Source of the DNA: Ruminococcus sp.
Lineage (GTDB): Bacteria > Bacillota > Clostridia > Oscillospirales > Ruminococcaceae
Reading direction: 5' to 3'
NCBI GenBank assembly: GCA_017960805.1
Contig: JAGCYM010000092.1
Span: 24,818-88,817 of the forward strand
Length of the DNA: 64,000 nt
Below the pieces are notes generated by a model that was given only the letters and a program-made list of their open reading frames with translations, had not been told where the DNA came from and ran no database searches. This document shows positions 1 through 8,957 of the stretch, piece by piece; the first letter of the stretch is position 1, and each line of letters starts with the position of its first letter. The translations under genes and the position numbers were made by a program.

Positions 1-457
1 AATATGTCCTGCTGTTCATGTTGCCGCCTGTCGGAGGAATATAATCATCCCATGATTTTTCTGTCCATGTCGATGTATTGAAGTAATCAGCTAATTCTGA
101 TACTTCATCCTGTGTAAGAACATACACAGAGGGATATGTTTCAATACAGCTGATGCAGATATATGCGCCGTGCAGATCTCCGAATGGTGGATCAGTTTCT
201 GAAGGATCACGTATGGGCTGTGAAGTTGCTTTTGTAGTTGTTGCTGAAGTCGTTGTAGCCGTAGTGGTTGTAGTCGTTGTTGTGGTTGTAGTAGTTATCG
301 TCGTCGTTGTAGTGGAAGTTGTAGTTGTTGTCTGCTCGATAGTAGCGACCGGAGGCGGCTTGATTATACTTTCGTCTTCAGAATTATTACTTCCGCATCC
401 TGCGAGAGGAAGACAGAGAAGGCTTGCAAGAGCCGCACTAAGTAATCTTTTATCCAT
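1..457 (-). CDS. Thr-rich lipoprotein, C-terminus cut off by window edge
   Basis: The reading frame runs leftwards from an ATG at 457 with AGGAG a few bases upstream and is still open at base 1, so only about 152 N-terminal residues are present. The N-terminus is a lipoprotein signal: KR, a hydrophobic stretch, then LPLAGC with the lipidated Cys at about residue 21. It is followed by an acidic patch and a stalk made almost only of Thr (about residues 44-80), like the linkers of Ruminococcus cell-surface and dockerin proteins. The globular part then begins (Cys-containing, around ICISCIE). Most likely an extracytoplasmic anchored protein; the function cannot be read from this part. The low-complexity Thr codons create a Val-rich frame on the other strand that is not a gene. 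Confidence 0.85.
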   Translation of the reverse strand, partial: MDKRLLSAALASLLCLPLAGCGSNNSEDESIIKPPPVATIEQTTTTTSTTTTTITTTTTTTTTTTTATTTSATTTKATSQPIRDPSETDPPFGDLHGAYICISCIETYPSVYVLTQDEVSELADYFNTSTWTEKSWDDYIPPTGGNMNSRTY

Positions 458-494
458 AATAAACTCCTATTCCCTGAAAAGATGCATATTAACT

Positions 495-533
495 GAAAAA
501 CAGGAGTATGTACCATTACCCATACTCCTGTTT
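495..533 (-). terminator. Rho-independent terminator after prsW-like gene
   Basis: On the minus strand AACAGGAGTATG pairs with CATACTCCTGTT, and the 3' arm is followed by a T run. It lies about 120 bases downstream of the PrsW-like gene and just upstream of the lipoprotein gene. Confidence 0.75.
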
Positions 534-653
534 ACGGTTTGCCTATATGGCACGGGCATTGAGTTGCTTTACAATATATAAAACAACTGAAAAATGTGTT
601 TCCGTGCAGATTGATAAAAAATATATTATGGGACTAAAGTCAAATATATAAGT

Positions 654-1376
654 CTATACCATGGTATATGTAGATTCAGTAATTGGTGAATCATCTCGTG
701 AGAGCCTGTTGACAGTCAGAAATGCAAGAATAGTGATCACTATATCGAACATCAGGAAAACGATTATAAGTATCAGGCTTTCGCTCATCAGGCAGAAGTC
801 GTAGAAACCATGTATCAGAATCGGAAGTATTATGGATATAGCAAAGCTTGCTATCGTGAGAGCGGTTTTCCTTGAGCATGAAGCTTTCTTGGCAACTCCG
901 TAGTAGTATCCCATGTATACCGCGAAAATCGTATGTGCCGGAACTGATGTCAGCGCCCGAAGAAGAGCAGTGAGGAATCCGCCGTCAAATACATAAAGGA
1001 TATTTTCAAGTGCGGCAAATCCAAGTGATACAGATACTGCGTATACTACCGCATCATATGTATAATTGAATTCTTTGGACTTCCATGTCCGTATCAGGAG
1101 CATAATAAACTTACAGCCTTCTTCAGCAACAGCTATAACGAAGAAACAGTCAATGAATTTGTATATGATGCTATCAGTACCAAATAAATATGCAAAAGGG
1201 ATAGGTAATAACAGTTCAAGTACTACTGCGGGGACTATTGAGAGTACGCCGAGGCCTACGAGCTGAAGCAGCATCTTCATCGGTTCTGGTTCTATCTTAT
1301 CCTTTTTCCGGATGTAGAAGAACAGCAGCACAGCGGGAGCAAGTGCGGCTGAAAGCAGATATCTTGCTTTAAACAT
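654..1376 (-). CDS. PrsW-family intramembrane metalloprotease
   Basis: A 240-residue polytopic membrane protein of the PrsW family (membrane-embedded zinc proteases; B. subtilis PrsW cleaves anti-sigma factor RsiW). The family signatures are visible: EEGCK at 85-89 (EExxK), FAALEN at 120-125 (FxxxEN), a His at 148 in HTIFAVYMG, and HGFYD at 189-193. About seven hydrophobic helices are predictable. A clear AAGGAGGA ribosome binding site sits inside the end of the preceding gene, whose stop codon is two bases upstream, so the two genes are co-transcribed and probably co-translated. The substrate is unknown. An ECF sigma/anti-sigma pair lies 26 kb away in this window, but nothing in the sequence ties it to this protease. 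Confidence 0.85.
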   Translation of the reverse strand: MFKARYLLSAALAPAVLLFFYIRKKDKIEPEPMKMLLQLVGLGVLSIVPAVVLELLLPIPFAYLFGTDSIIYKFIDCFFVIAVAEEGCKFIMLLIRTWKSKEFNYTYDAVVYAVSVSLGFAALENILYVFDGGFLTALLRALTSVPAHTIFAVYMGYYYGVAKKASCSRKTALTIASFAISIILPILIHGFYDFCLMSESLILIIVFLMFDIVITILAFLTVNRLSRDDSPITESTYTMV

Positions 1377-1378
1377 TT

Positions 1379-2653
1379 TTATTCCTCCTTAAGATTTTCA
1401 GGCGGTATCAGCTCAGCGATAGAGTTCTTGTTGTCAAATTCTGTACGGATGCCGAATAGATCATATATATCGTCAACAGTGAGGGTGAAGTAATTTGCAT
1501 ACTTGTATTGATCTCTGTTTGAGTATGTATAGGTATTGCTGTCCTTATCAAGATAAATCCTTTTTGTGCTGCCTGTGCTTTCAATGGCGTAAAGACGCAT
1601 AACAGGGGAGGGATCGGTTTCATCCTCACTGTAGAAATCAAGTTCATCATCACCGACTGGAACTACAGACATATTGGCGATTTCTGCAAGTATTTCCATA
1701 AGCGGGCAGTATGTAATATCATTGCCGTTCCGTGTAAAGCAGTCTTTCTGTGTGACAATGTAGTCATTTGTTATTGTGGAGTAAAGATCTAAAGTCATTC
1801 CTTCAATTGGCTTGCCATTGCAGTAGACCGCATATGAAGAACGTTTTATGTCATCAAACGCTGAATCCGGCAGGACCTCGTTATTTTCTTCCTTCTCGGC
1901 CCAGCCGACGTAGTATTCCTTACATTTTTTGATATAATCCTGCTTCGATGTGGACTGATACGGGAGCGAACCTTTTTGTGTGAAAGGAACATTCAGAAAT
2001 GAGGTCGATTCTCCGGATGGAGTACACACAGTAAAGCTGGGAGCCTGGTGAGAGAAGTAGTCGCTTTTTGTGCCGAATCTCTTGGAGTTATCAGGCTGTT
2101 CCAGGAAATAGTCGCCAGCGACATTATAGAGCAGCTCTGCAATCTCTGAGACGTCTTCATATGAACGGGCAGTCATTTTACAGAGATATGGTCCCTTGTC
2201 AAGCGCATATGAAGAATCAGGGTTGGATACAAAAACATATTCGTATCCGGAGTCGTTGAGTGCTTCGACAACTTTGGGGTCTGCGAACATTTTTGCTGCG
2301 GAGTAGTTATCAGTTGCAAACCAGTATTTGGTAAAAGTTCCGTAGCTTAGCTTCTGAACAACTGTGCATTCAACACCGTTCGTATCGCGATAGATATATT
2401 GTGTTTCGCGTTTGTCTTCTACCGTGCTTTCTTCCTGGCTTACAAGCGTGAAGTCAGTATTATAGCACGATTCGAGATAGTCTTCGATGTAGTTTGAAGT
2501 ATACGCTTTCCTGCCGTTATTATCAGCGTTGCATGATCTGAATGCAAGAAGTATAAATATAATAAGAGCGATAAACGCCATTAATGAGAAAATACTGATG
2601 CCTAAAACGATACCGCCTATGACTTTGGCAGCGTTTTCATTTTTGTTTTCCAT
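1379..2653 (-). CDS. Membrane-anchored protein of unknown function, upstream partner of PrsW-like protease
   Basis: I do not recognise this family. The protein (about 424 residues) has a short polar N-terminus, one strong transmembrane segment (roughly residues 12-42, ending LLAFRSC) and a large soluble domain, probably outside the cell, rich in Tyr, Asp and Ser. An ATG at 2665 is in frame, but the AAAGG sequence touches it directly; the ATG at 2653 has that same AAAGG at about 12 bases, so 2653 is preferred. The gene starts immediately after the T-run of the glyQS terminator and its last codons hold the RBS of the PrsW-like gene. Together they could form a membrane sensor or protease pair, but this is inference from adjacency only. 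Confidence 0.75.
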   Translation of the reverse strand: MENKNENAAKVIGGIVLGISIFSLMAFIALIIFILLAFRSCNADNNGRKAYTSNYIEDYLESCYNTDFTLVSQEESTVEDKRETQYIYRDTNGVECTVVQKLSYGTFTKYWFATDNYSAAKMFADPKVVEALNDSGYEYVFVSNPDSSYALDKGPYLCKMTARSYEDVSEIAELLYNVAGDYFLEQPDNSKRFGTKSDYFSHQAPSFTVCTPSGESTSFLNVPFTQKGSLPYQSTSKQDYIKKCKEYYVGWAEKEENNEVLPDSAFDDIKRSSYAVYCNGKPIEGMTLDLYSTITNDYIVTQKDCFTRNGNDITYCPLMEILAEIANMSVVPVGDDELDFYSEDETDPSPVMRLYAIESTGSTKRIYLDKDSNTYTYSNRDQYKYANYFTLTVDDIYDLFGIRTEFDNKNSIAELIPPENLKEE

Positions 2654-2671
2654 TTTTTCTGTCATCCTTTG

Positions 2672-2700
2672 AAAAAAAGCGGACAGCTGAGCTGTCCGCC
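2672..2700 (-). terminator. Rho-independent terminator of glyQS
   Basis: GCGGACAGCT pairs with AGCTGTCCGC on the minus strand and is followed by seven T residues. The T-run ends a few bases before the AAAGG that serves the next gene, so read-through would directly feed that gene. Confidence 0.85.
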
Positions 2701-2712
2701 GTCTGTTTGTTT

Positions 2713-4119
2713 TTAGAATTCCATCTTTGATTCGAGGAATGAAACAAGGTCGTCAATAGATATACGCTCCTGCTGCATTGTGTCACGGTCACGGACTGTT
2801 ACACAGTTATCCTTTTCGATTGTATCGAAGTCAACTGTGATGCAGAAAGGAGTACCGATCTCGTCCTCACGGCGGTATCTCTTACCGATTGTACCTGCCT
2901 CGTCGTAATCAACCATGAACTTCTTTGAGAGCATCTCGTAGATCTCTTCAGCCTTTGGAGCGAGCTTCTTGACGAGCGGGAGAACAGCACACTTGAAAGG
3001 AGCGAGAGCTGGATGGAAGTGCATAACTGTACGAACATCCTTCTTCTCATTGCCGTCCTTATCAGTTGAGATGAGTTCTTCCTCATCATAAGCCTCGGTA
3101 ACAACTGAGAGGAAGAGTCTCTCTACACCGAGTGAAGGCTCGATAACATATGGAATGTATTTCTCATTTGTCTCAGGATCAAAATATTCAAGTGACTTTC
3201 CGCTTGTATTGATGTGCTGAGTAAGATCATAGTCTGTACGGTCAGCAACTCCCCAGAGTTCACCCCAGCCGAATGGGAAGAGGTACTCAAAGTCAGTAGT
3301 AGCCTTTGAATAGAAGCAGAGCTCTTCAGGTGAGTGGTCACGAAGACGGATATTCTCCTCTTTGAGGCCAAGGCTCAGGAGGAAGTTCTTGCAGTAGCTT
3401 CTCCAGTAGTCAAACCACTCAAGGTCAGTGCCGGGCTTGCAGAAGAACTCAAGCTCCATCTGCTCGAACTCACGAACACGGAATATGAAGTTACCGGGGG
3501 TGATCTCGTTACGGAATGACTTACCTACCTGTGCAACACCGAAAGGTACCTTTTTACGGCTTGTTCTCTGGATATTAGCAAAGTTTACAAATATACCCTG
3601 TGCAGTCTCAGGACGGAGATAAATTTCGCTCTTGCTGTCTTCAGTAACGCCCTGGAATGTCTTGAACATGAGGTTGAACTGACGGATATCAGTGAAATTC
3701 TGCTTTCCGCAGTTAGGGCAGACAATATTCTTTTCCTTTATGTAGTCCATCATCTGCTCGTTTGACCAGCCTGCAACGTTTGTGCCGTCGAAGTCCTCGA
3801 TGAGGTTGTCAGCACGGTGACGTGTCTTACATTCCTTACAGTCCATAAGAGGATCTGAGAAGCCGCCGATATGACCGGAAGCTACCCATGTCTGAGGGTT
3901 CATAAGTATAGCGGAGTCAAGACCTACATTGTACTTGTTCTCCTGGACAAACTTCTTCATCCATGCATTCTTGATGTTCTTCTTGAGTTCAACACCAAGA
4001 GGGCCGTAGTCCCAAGTGTTTGCGAGACCGCCGTAGATCTCTGAACCAGGGTAAACAAAGCCCTTGGATTTACAAAGGTCAACGATTTTATCCATTACTT
4101 TTTCGTTGTTTTTAAGCAT
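2713..4119 (-). CDS. glyQS: Glycyl-tRNA synthetase (homodimeric class II)
   Basis: Charges tRNA-Gly in the cytoplasm. The 468-residue length and sequence fit the single-chain bacterial/eukaryotic type rather than the split alpha2-beta2 GlyQ/GlyS enzyme. Visible signatures are the N-terminal [13 protein letters not shown] segment, a Cys-rich insertion with CKECKTRH and CPNCGKQNF, class II motif 2 in [20 protein letters not shown], and the motif 3 region [12 protein letters not shown]. The C-terminal anticodon-binding domain starts near [12 protein letters not shown]. The start has GAGGT upstream at good distance and a consensus promoter sits about 40-65 bases further up. It is a single-gene unit closed by a strong terminator. 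No T-box is present, unlike for cysS, leuA and trpB2 in this window. Confidence 0.97.
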   Translation of the reverse strand: MLKNNEKVMDKIVDLCKSKGFVYPGSEIYGGLANTWDYGPLGVELKKNIKNAWMKKFVQENKYNVGLDSAILMNPQTWVASGHIGGFSDPLMDCKECKTRHRADNLIEDFDGTNVAGWSNEQMMDYIKEKNIVCPNCGKQNFTDIRQFNLMFKTFQGVTEDSKSEIYLRPETAQGIFVNFANIQRTSRKKVPFGVAQVGKSFRNEITPGNFIFRVREFEQMELEFFCKPGTDLEWFDYWRSYCKNFLLSLGLKEENIRLRDHSPEELCFYSKATTDFEYLFPFGWGELWGVADRTDYDLTQHINTSGKSLEYFDPETNEKYIPYVIEPSLGVERLFLSVVTEAYDEEELISTDKDGNEKKDVRTVMHFHPALAPFKCAVLPLVKKLAPKAEEIYEMLSKKFMVDYDEAGTIGKRYRREDEIGTPFCITVDFDTIEKDNCVTVRDRDTMQQERISIDDLVSFLESKMEF

Positions 4120-4157
4120 TTTAAGTACCTCTTTCGGTAAAAATTGTCATTGCTATT

Positions 4158-4186
4158 ATTTTACATCATTGACGTGAAAATGTCAA
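4158..4186 (-). promoter_or_regulatory. Promoter of glyQS
   Basis: On the minus strand TTGACA (4181-4186), a 17-base spacer, and TAAAAT (4158-4163). It lies about 40 bases upstream of the glyQS start. Confidence 0.75.
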
Positions 4187-4209
4187 GCACGCGATTAGAC
4201 GTATTTCAA

Positions 4210-4758
4210 TTATTCGAAGTATTTAAGTGGCTTCTGAGGTCCTACGTAAACTGTATTCTTGTCAAATGCAAGGATGATACCGATAATCGGGAAGAAGAAT
4301 ATGGAAAGAACGCACCATATCGTTTCCTTGCCATATGACTGTGTGAATATGTAGTGAAGATATCCTGCAAAAACAGCCATTGCCAAACTACCAACTATAG
4401 ATAATAATGAGAAGGGGAGACTTACAATGCTGAGAGCAGCCAATGCGCTGCTGTCACTTGCTGTTGCGATTGAAGTGAGTATTTGAGCAAAAGTATTACA
4501 TGCTGCTTGTGCAGCTGTTGCTATTAAGTATGCGACTCCGAGTTTGTAACTTCCTGTAGCGATCTGTGACATTACGATTGTATTATATATCGGTATGATA
4601 GCCTTCCAGCCTGGTTCGCCTGCTTTTTCGAAAAGCTTCCACATACCGACAAGAGTGATTATCAGAATAATAAGGCCGATGATTAATGCTATTCCGATCA
4701 TGAGTACGATAAAAATACCGAGTCCTGCGAGTACTGCCATTCCTTCGTTTGAGTTCAT
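4210..4758 (-). CDS. DUF5684-type small integral membrane protein
   Basis: A 182-residue protein with about four to five hydrophobic segments. The block WKLFEKAGEPGWKAIIPIYN following the first helix is typical of the DUF5684 membrane family (often annotated near signal peptidases), and the tail FDKNTVYVGP is repeated in the decayed copy just upstream. The start ATG at 4758 has GGAGG nine bases before it. It sits between cysS and glyQS on the same strand. Biochemical function is not known; a bitopic or polytopic envelope role is all the sequence supports. A second, broken copy at 4887-5052 shows that the gene was once duplicated in tandem. Confidence 0.8.
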   Translation of the reverse strand: MNSNEGMAVLAGLGIFIVLMIGIALIIGLIILIITLVGMWKLFEKAGEPGWKAIIPIYNTIVMSQIATGSYKLGVAYLIATAAQAACNTFAQILTSIATASDSSALAALSIVSLPFSLLSIVGSLAMAVFAGYLHYIFTQSYGKETIWCVLSIFFFPIIGIILAFDKNTVYVGPQKPLKYFE

Positions 4759-4886
4759 TTTTCATTTCCTCCGTTTTTTTGTTTTTTAATTTTGTGTGTG
4801 AATGATTTATCTTATAGCCGGGAAGTGACAGTTCAGTAACGTCTCCAGGCTGTAAGAACTATAAATGGATCTGCGCTGATAAAAAA

Positions 4887-5052
4887 TTATACAGTTCCAA
4901 CGTACTTGGTTTCTTTGTTGAATCCGATTATTGTAAAAATAACCTGAGTAGCATCGTGGAAATTGTGAACAGTTCAGTGATGCATAAATGCAGAGAAAAA
5001 CTGTGATGAGTTTTGCTATGGTGTATTTCCCTGTTGCTATCTTTGACATCAC
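4887..5052 (-). pseudogene. Decayed second copy of the DUF5684 gene
   Basis: Starting right after the cysS stop codon, one frame reads VMSKIATGKYTIAK-like residues that match the VMSQIATGSYKLG of the intact neighbour. After a frameshift and a large internal deletion a second frame reads TIIGFNKETKYVGTV followed by a stop, matching GIILAFDKNTVYVGP of the intact protein. The N-terminus and most of the membrane helices are missing. This is a relic of a tandem duplication, not a functional gene. The 81-residue open frame over this region is largely out of phase with the homologous residues. Confidence 0.7.
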
Positions 5053-5054
5053 TT

Positions 5055-6473
5055 TTACTTCTTTGTTATCTGTGTGCCTTCTCTCGTTTCCTTGATCTCG
5101 TAGCCTAACGCAGTAATCTTGTCTCTGATCTCGTCAGCCAGAGCGAAGTTCTTTTCCTTGCGTGCAGCCTTACGCTGCTCTACAAGTTCCATTACCTCGG
5201 CAGGAATATCAGAATCATCACTTTCAGCTGAAGAAGCTTTCTTCTCAGCCTTCTTAATCAGGTCAAGGCCGAGTACCTTGTCAAATTCACTGATAAGCGC
5301 AAGCTTTGTAGCGTTGTTTGTTGCTGATTTTAGTACATCATAGATAACAGTAATACCCATAGCGGTATTTATATCATTTCCAAGGGCTTCATGGAAGCTC
5401 TGCATAAGACGGCCATATTCAGCCTTGTCGATATCACCTGTTTTGTCAGCGGTTAGAGGAGCTATCTTAGCGATAAGCTTTTCAAATGTTACCTTGGCAT
5501 TGTCAAGGTTATCCCATGAGAACACAAGTGACTTGCGGTAGTGTGACTGCAGGCAGAAGAAACGGTAAATGATAGGATCATATCCCTTTTCTTCAAGGAG
5601 AGAAACTGTCAGGAACTCTCCACTTGATTTACTCATCTTTCCGCTGTTGGTATTGAGGTGAAGAACGTGGAACCAGTAGTTGCACCACTTATGGCCGAGG
5701 TATGCTTCGGACTGTGCTATCTCGTTTGTGTGATGCGGGAAAGCATTATCGATACCGCCGCAGTGAATATCAAGGTATTCACCGAGATTTTTCATGCTTA
5801 TGCAAGAGCACTCAATGTGCCAGCCTGGGTAACCAACGCCCCAGGGACTGTCCCATTTTAGTTCCTGATCATCAAACTTTGATTTTGTGAACCAGAGAAC
5901 GAAGTCAGCTTTGTTGCGCTTGTTGCCATCTTCTTCAACGCCCTCACGTACGCCTACAGCAAGGTCTTCTTCCTTGAAGTCATTGAATACATAGTACTTT
6001 TCAAGTTTTGAGGTATCAAAGTAGATGTTTCCGCCGGCTTCATAAGCATATCCCTTTTCCATAAGGGATGAAATAACGCGGATGAACTCGTCAATGTATG
6101 TAGTTGCCGGAACTACTACATCAGGAGTCTTGATGTTGAGTTTAGCGCAGTCAGCAAAGAAAGCGTCGGTATAGAACTTGGCTATCTCCATTACTGTCTT
6201 GTGTTCACGCTTGGCGCCCTTGAGCATCTTGTCGTCACCTGTATCACCGTCGCTGGTGAGGTGCCCTACGTCAGTGATATTCATGACACGCTTTACGTCG
6301 AGGCCTGTGAAGCGGAGGTATTTTTCAAGAATGTCCTCCATTATATAGCTTCTCAGGTTACCAATGTGCGCATAATGATATACCGTAGGTCCGCAGGTGT
6401 ACATGCTCACTTTTCCTGCTTCGCGTGGTATGAATTCCTCTTTTTTGTGAGAGAGGGAATTATATAGCTGCAT
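5055..6473 (-). CDS. cysS: Cysteinyl-tRNA synthetase
   Basis: A full-length 472-residue class I enzyme that charges tRNA-Cys. Visible landmarks are YTCGPTVYHYAHIGN (zinc-ligand Cys and the HIGH-type ATP motif near residues 26-40), the zinc region ECSC and HHTNE, and KMSKS in SGKMSKSSGEFL. The C-terminal part ends in the usual charged helix (RKEKNFALADEIRDKI). A GGAGGAACATT Shine-Dalgarno region precedes the ATG. Transcription is under a T-box leader that ends about 33 bases upstream. The stop codon is followed directly by the DUF5684 relic. Confidence 0.97.
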   Translation of the reverse strand: MQLYNSLSHKKEEFIPREAGKVSMYTCGPTVYHYAHIGNLRSYIMEDILEKYLRFTGLDVKRVMNITDVGHLTSDGDTGDDKMLKGAKREHKTVMEIAKFYTDAFFADCAKLNIKTPDVVVPATTYIDEFIRVISSLMEKGYAYEAGGNIYFDTSKLEKYYVFNDFKEEDLAVGVREGVEEDGNKRNKADFVLWFTKSKFDDQELKWDSPWGVGYPGWHIECSCISMKNLGEYLDIHCGGIDNAFPHHTNEIAQSEAYLGHKWCNYWFHVLHLNTNSGKMSKSSGEFLTVSLLEEKGYDPIIYRFFCLQSHYRKSLVFSWDNLDNAKVTFEKLIAKIAPLTADKTGDIDKAEYGRLMQSFHEALGNDINTAMGITVIYDVLKSATNNATKLALISEFDKVLGLDLIKKAEKKASSAESDDSDIPAEVMELVEQRKAARKEKNFALADEIRDKITALGYEIKETREGTQITKK

Positions 6474-6505
6474 AATGTTCCTCCTTAGATATGTTGCAGA
6501 TATGC

Positions 6506-6722
6506 AAAAACCTCCTGTGAAAATACACAGGAGGCGTGATTACGCGGTTCCACTCCGTTTTATAACTCTTATCCCTTAACGCGGGATACGCTGACGGATA
6601 CTTGATTCCCCGCCAGAGCTGACAGCCGCACTTCGCTTTTTCTGCCTGCTGGACTCACACCTACCGTCCGCTCTCTGAAAGACTGTGAAAAAGGTACTCT
6701 GACTGCTACGCCTTTGTTATAC
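6506..6722 (-). promoter_or_regulatory. T-box leader (cysteine) controlling cysS
   Basis: The minus strand shows the full T-box layout. Stem I contains the AGAGAGC...GGTGTGAG features, and TGC (6628-6630) in GAAGTGC sits at the specifier position, which fits a Cys codon. The T-box sequence GGAGTGGAACCGCGT lies at about 6541-6555, in the antiterminator. It is followed by a competing terminator in which CCTCCTGTG pairs with CACAGGAGG, then T residues (6506-6534). Uncharged tRNA-Cys is expected to stabilise the antiterminator and switch on cysS. Confidence 0.92.
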
Positions 6723-6728
6723 TTTTAT

Positions 6729-6757
6729 ATTATATACATCTCAGACGGATTTGTCAA
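6729..6757 (-). promoter_or_regulatory. Promoter of the cysS T-box transcript
   Basis: Perfect consensus on the minus strand: TTGACA (6752-6757), 17-base spacer, TATAAT (6729-6734). Confidence 0.9.
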
Positions 6758-6799
6758 GTGCCGATGGTGGCTTTTAGTGAGCGTTCATTTGGAATCCTT

Positions 6800-7428
6800 C
6801 TAGTCTTCAACGACCATCCAATCAGATAATGAGCGCTTTTCAGTGTCAAATGATACTCCAATTTTATATACTTTTCTATTGTCTGCAACAAATGGGAGCG
6901 AATAGCTTTTTTCATTAATCTGCTTTAAAGCTTCTTCTGCTGTTTTATCGCGTTTGAATTCGAAAAGATATATTTTTGTCTGTTCCAACTTTACAGTCTA
7001 TTCTACCTGAATAGGTATGCATTTCACATTCCGCAAATTGCCCGAGTAGTGTGAAAACAAGGTAAATCACGGTTTGAAAGTAATGTTCAAACGGATCATC
7101 TTTTGTAGTGTATGTTATTCTAGCAAAAAGAGCGACAAGGACATTTTTGATTTTATCGAGTTCACCTTTAATGATGTAATGCCTTAATGAAAAACATCAA
7201 TTCCAGAGCCCTTTGAACAGTTCTTTCCTTCCCAATATGCACGGAATGTTGACAATAGAAGACTTTTTCCGAAACGTCGCGGGCGACTCAAAAAAATGGA
7301 ACACTGGTCTTTGCAAGCTTGTATACATATTCAGTTTTATCAACATAAACAGCATTTATATCTCTCAGTTTTTCAAAATCTTGGATGCCGGCTGGGATGT
7401 TTCTTCTGTTGCTATCGACAGTGTTCAT
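6800..7428 (-). pseudogene. Broken AAA-ATPase-like / PD-(D/E)XK nuclease family gene
   Basis: The intact family has an N-terminal AAA-like domain and a C-terminal PD-(D/E)XK nuclease-like domain. Here an ATG at 7428 with AAAGGAG nine bases upstream opens RRNIPAGIQDFEKLRDINA...VDKTEYVYKL, the usual start. A frameshift in a run of seven T then precedes LSRPRRFGKSLLLSTFRAYW (the Walker A-like region). After a second frameshift most of the central region is missing. The C-terminal part (QTVIYLVFTLLGQF..., then YLFEFKRDKTAEEALKQI) spans two more frames. So there are at least three frame breaks and an internal deletion. The last stretch (6800-6988) is open but has no start of its own. Such genes occur in many copies in gut and rumen anaerobes and decay often. 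Confidence 0.85.
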
Positions 7429-7534
7429 AACTGTAATCTCCTTTGTTGATAATAAGGCGCAAACCGTTTTTATATTGTACATCAAATCCAGTGCGATTTC
7501 AAGAGGATTATCTTCTCTAAATTTTAGAACTTTT

Positions 7535-8029
7535 TCAGCTGTCAAACAAGTTAAACCGTCGTTGCAGATAGCATTCCATGAATAGAGCACCATTATTATC
7601 ATTAATTGGTATTTTTTTATTATTCCGGTTTCTTATTCCTTTGATAATCAGGATATTATTGCTCCATCTTTTTTCAGGTTCTTTTTTAGGGTATATTTTC
7701 TTCAAAATAAGGCGAGCGTACCTATTTTCGTTTTCTTTTTCTTTTCCTGGGAACACATCTGGATTATAATATGAAGTCTTCCCTCCGACCAAACCATATT
7801 CAACTTTATCGTATTCGAAGAATCTGATGTATGAGAAAAAATGATTTGTTTTATCACATTTTAAATCCTCAGCTATTATTTTTAGAGCGCCTCGGGGTTT
7901 GGAATCTAGTTTGATTATTTCGTATTCAATGTTTTGAGATTTAAGAGTATCTTCAATATATTCTTTGGAAAAGAATAAAAATTGCAATTTGATTCCATGC
8001 AGATTAATATCAAATTCCTTTGAGCTCAT
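7535..8029 (-). CDS. Hypothetical protein, C-terminus possibly frameshifted
   Basis: I do not recognise this 164-residue soluble protein. ATG 8029 follows AGAGG at a slightly long distance; an in-frame TTG at 8041 is less likely. The first about 145 residues look like a normal basic, aromatic-rich fold (FFSKEYIEDTLKSQNIEYEI, ending NRNNKK). The last about 20 residues follow a run of seven A and look different. One base fewer in that run would join the frame to a more protein-like continuation at 7443-7602 (NAICNDGLTCLTAEKVLKF...). So the gene may be damaged, or its true tail longer. It lies downstream of a lipoprotein gene with a 41-base gap and probably shares its transcript. Confidence 0.5.
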   Translation of the reverse strand: MSSKEFDINLHGIKLQFLFFSKEYIEDTLKSQNIEYEIIKLDSKPRGALKIIAEDLKCDKTNHFFSYIRFFEYDKVEYGLVGGKTSYYNPDVFPGKEKENENRYARLILKKIYPKKEPEKRWSNNILIIKGIRNRNNKKIPINDNNGALFMECYLQRRFNLFDS

Positions 8030-8070
8030 ATCTATTGTCAACCTCTTTTCATATATTAAGCCTGATGTTT

Positions 8071-8901
8071 TTAATCAGAAAGCGCTGCCTTTTCAAAATC
8101 AAATGTTGATGCAATTTTCAGTGCTGTTTTCAGGTCTGAATTCTGAACGAAAAATGTATATTCATAGTTCTCTGATGGCATGACACTGACTAAGTATTTG
8201 TCCTGTCCGTATTTATGGAGAAATACATGAGAGTTTTCTTTTTCAGAGATATATGCTTCGTTTCCGTAGAATCCGTAGACCATAGCACGCTGGTAGCGAA
8301 TAGTATTTGCTGTTTCGTTATCCGTGCTTTCAAGATCTTTTTCTGTAATAGAAAGCAAAGCAGTACATAATTCGTAGCGGGTATTTATTGTGTATCCGAG
8401 TTTTTCAAATGCAGGCGCACCATCGCCCGCGATGTAATCATATGGTACATTCAGCCTGTCGCTTAGTACGGACAAGACCTTAGCGGTATCATCATCTATT
8501 TCATCAGATTTGTTTTCAGACCAGTCAATTTCACCGAATTTGATTACTGAAATGTTCCTTTCATCTTTTTCTTCGGCATCAGCGAATGTAACAAATACTT
8601 TTGATGTTCCGATCTCCCTAAGTTCTGACGGGCCTTTGAATGTTACTCCGTTAGGAAATGTGAATTCTTCCCAGTCGGACGGTATTTCATTGCATTCATC
8701 CGGAATAGGGAGAAGTTGTGTATTGCAGTTGTTCATGTTATCAAGATACCATTTGATCTCTTCTTCCATCTCATCTTCAGAATAGCCTGAAGACGTCGAT
8801 GCAATTGTTGAGGACTGATCAGATTGATTCTTAGAATCCTTTCCGCAGCCTGAGAATGTGAGCAATGATAGTATCACGAGCGTTGATATGATTTTTTTCA
8901 T
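8071..8901 (-). CDS. Lipoprotein of unknown function
   Basis: The start is the ATG at 8901 (AGGAG eight bases upstream) rather than an in-frame upstream ATG. The product begins MKKIISTLVILSLLTFSGCG, a lipoprotein signal with lipidation at Cys19 (LTFSGC). The mature part is about 258 residues, acidic, beginning with a short Ser/Gln/Asn-rich spacer. No catalytic motif is evident. It is an exported, membrane-anchored protein of unknown role. The gene follows the terminator of the dockerin/radical SAM unit, so it is a separate transcription unit with the hypothetical gene at 7535-8029. Confidence 0.8.
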   Translation of the reverse strand: MKKIISTLVILSLLTFSGCGKDSKNQSDQSSTIASTSSGYSEDEMEEEIKWYLDNMNNCNTQLLPIPDECNEIPSDWEEFTFPNGVTFKGPSELREIGTSKVFVTFADAEEKDERNISVIKFGEIDWSENKSDEIDDDTAKVLSVLSDRLNVPYDYIAGDGAPAFEKLGYTINTRYELCTALLSITEKDLESTDNETANTIRYQRAMVYGFYGNEAYISEKENSHVFLHKYGQDKYLVSVMPSENYEYTFFVQNSDLKTALKIASTFDFEKAALSD

Positions 8902-8957
8902 GGTTTTTCTCCTGTATTTTAAAGGATACGCAGTCAACAGATACAGAATGATATCAG

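Noticed and set aside
153-581. Val-rich open frame on the plus strand
   Set aside because: It is the complement of the Thr-codon run in the minus-strand lipoprotein; no RBS and extreme low complexity.
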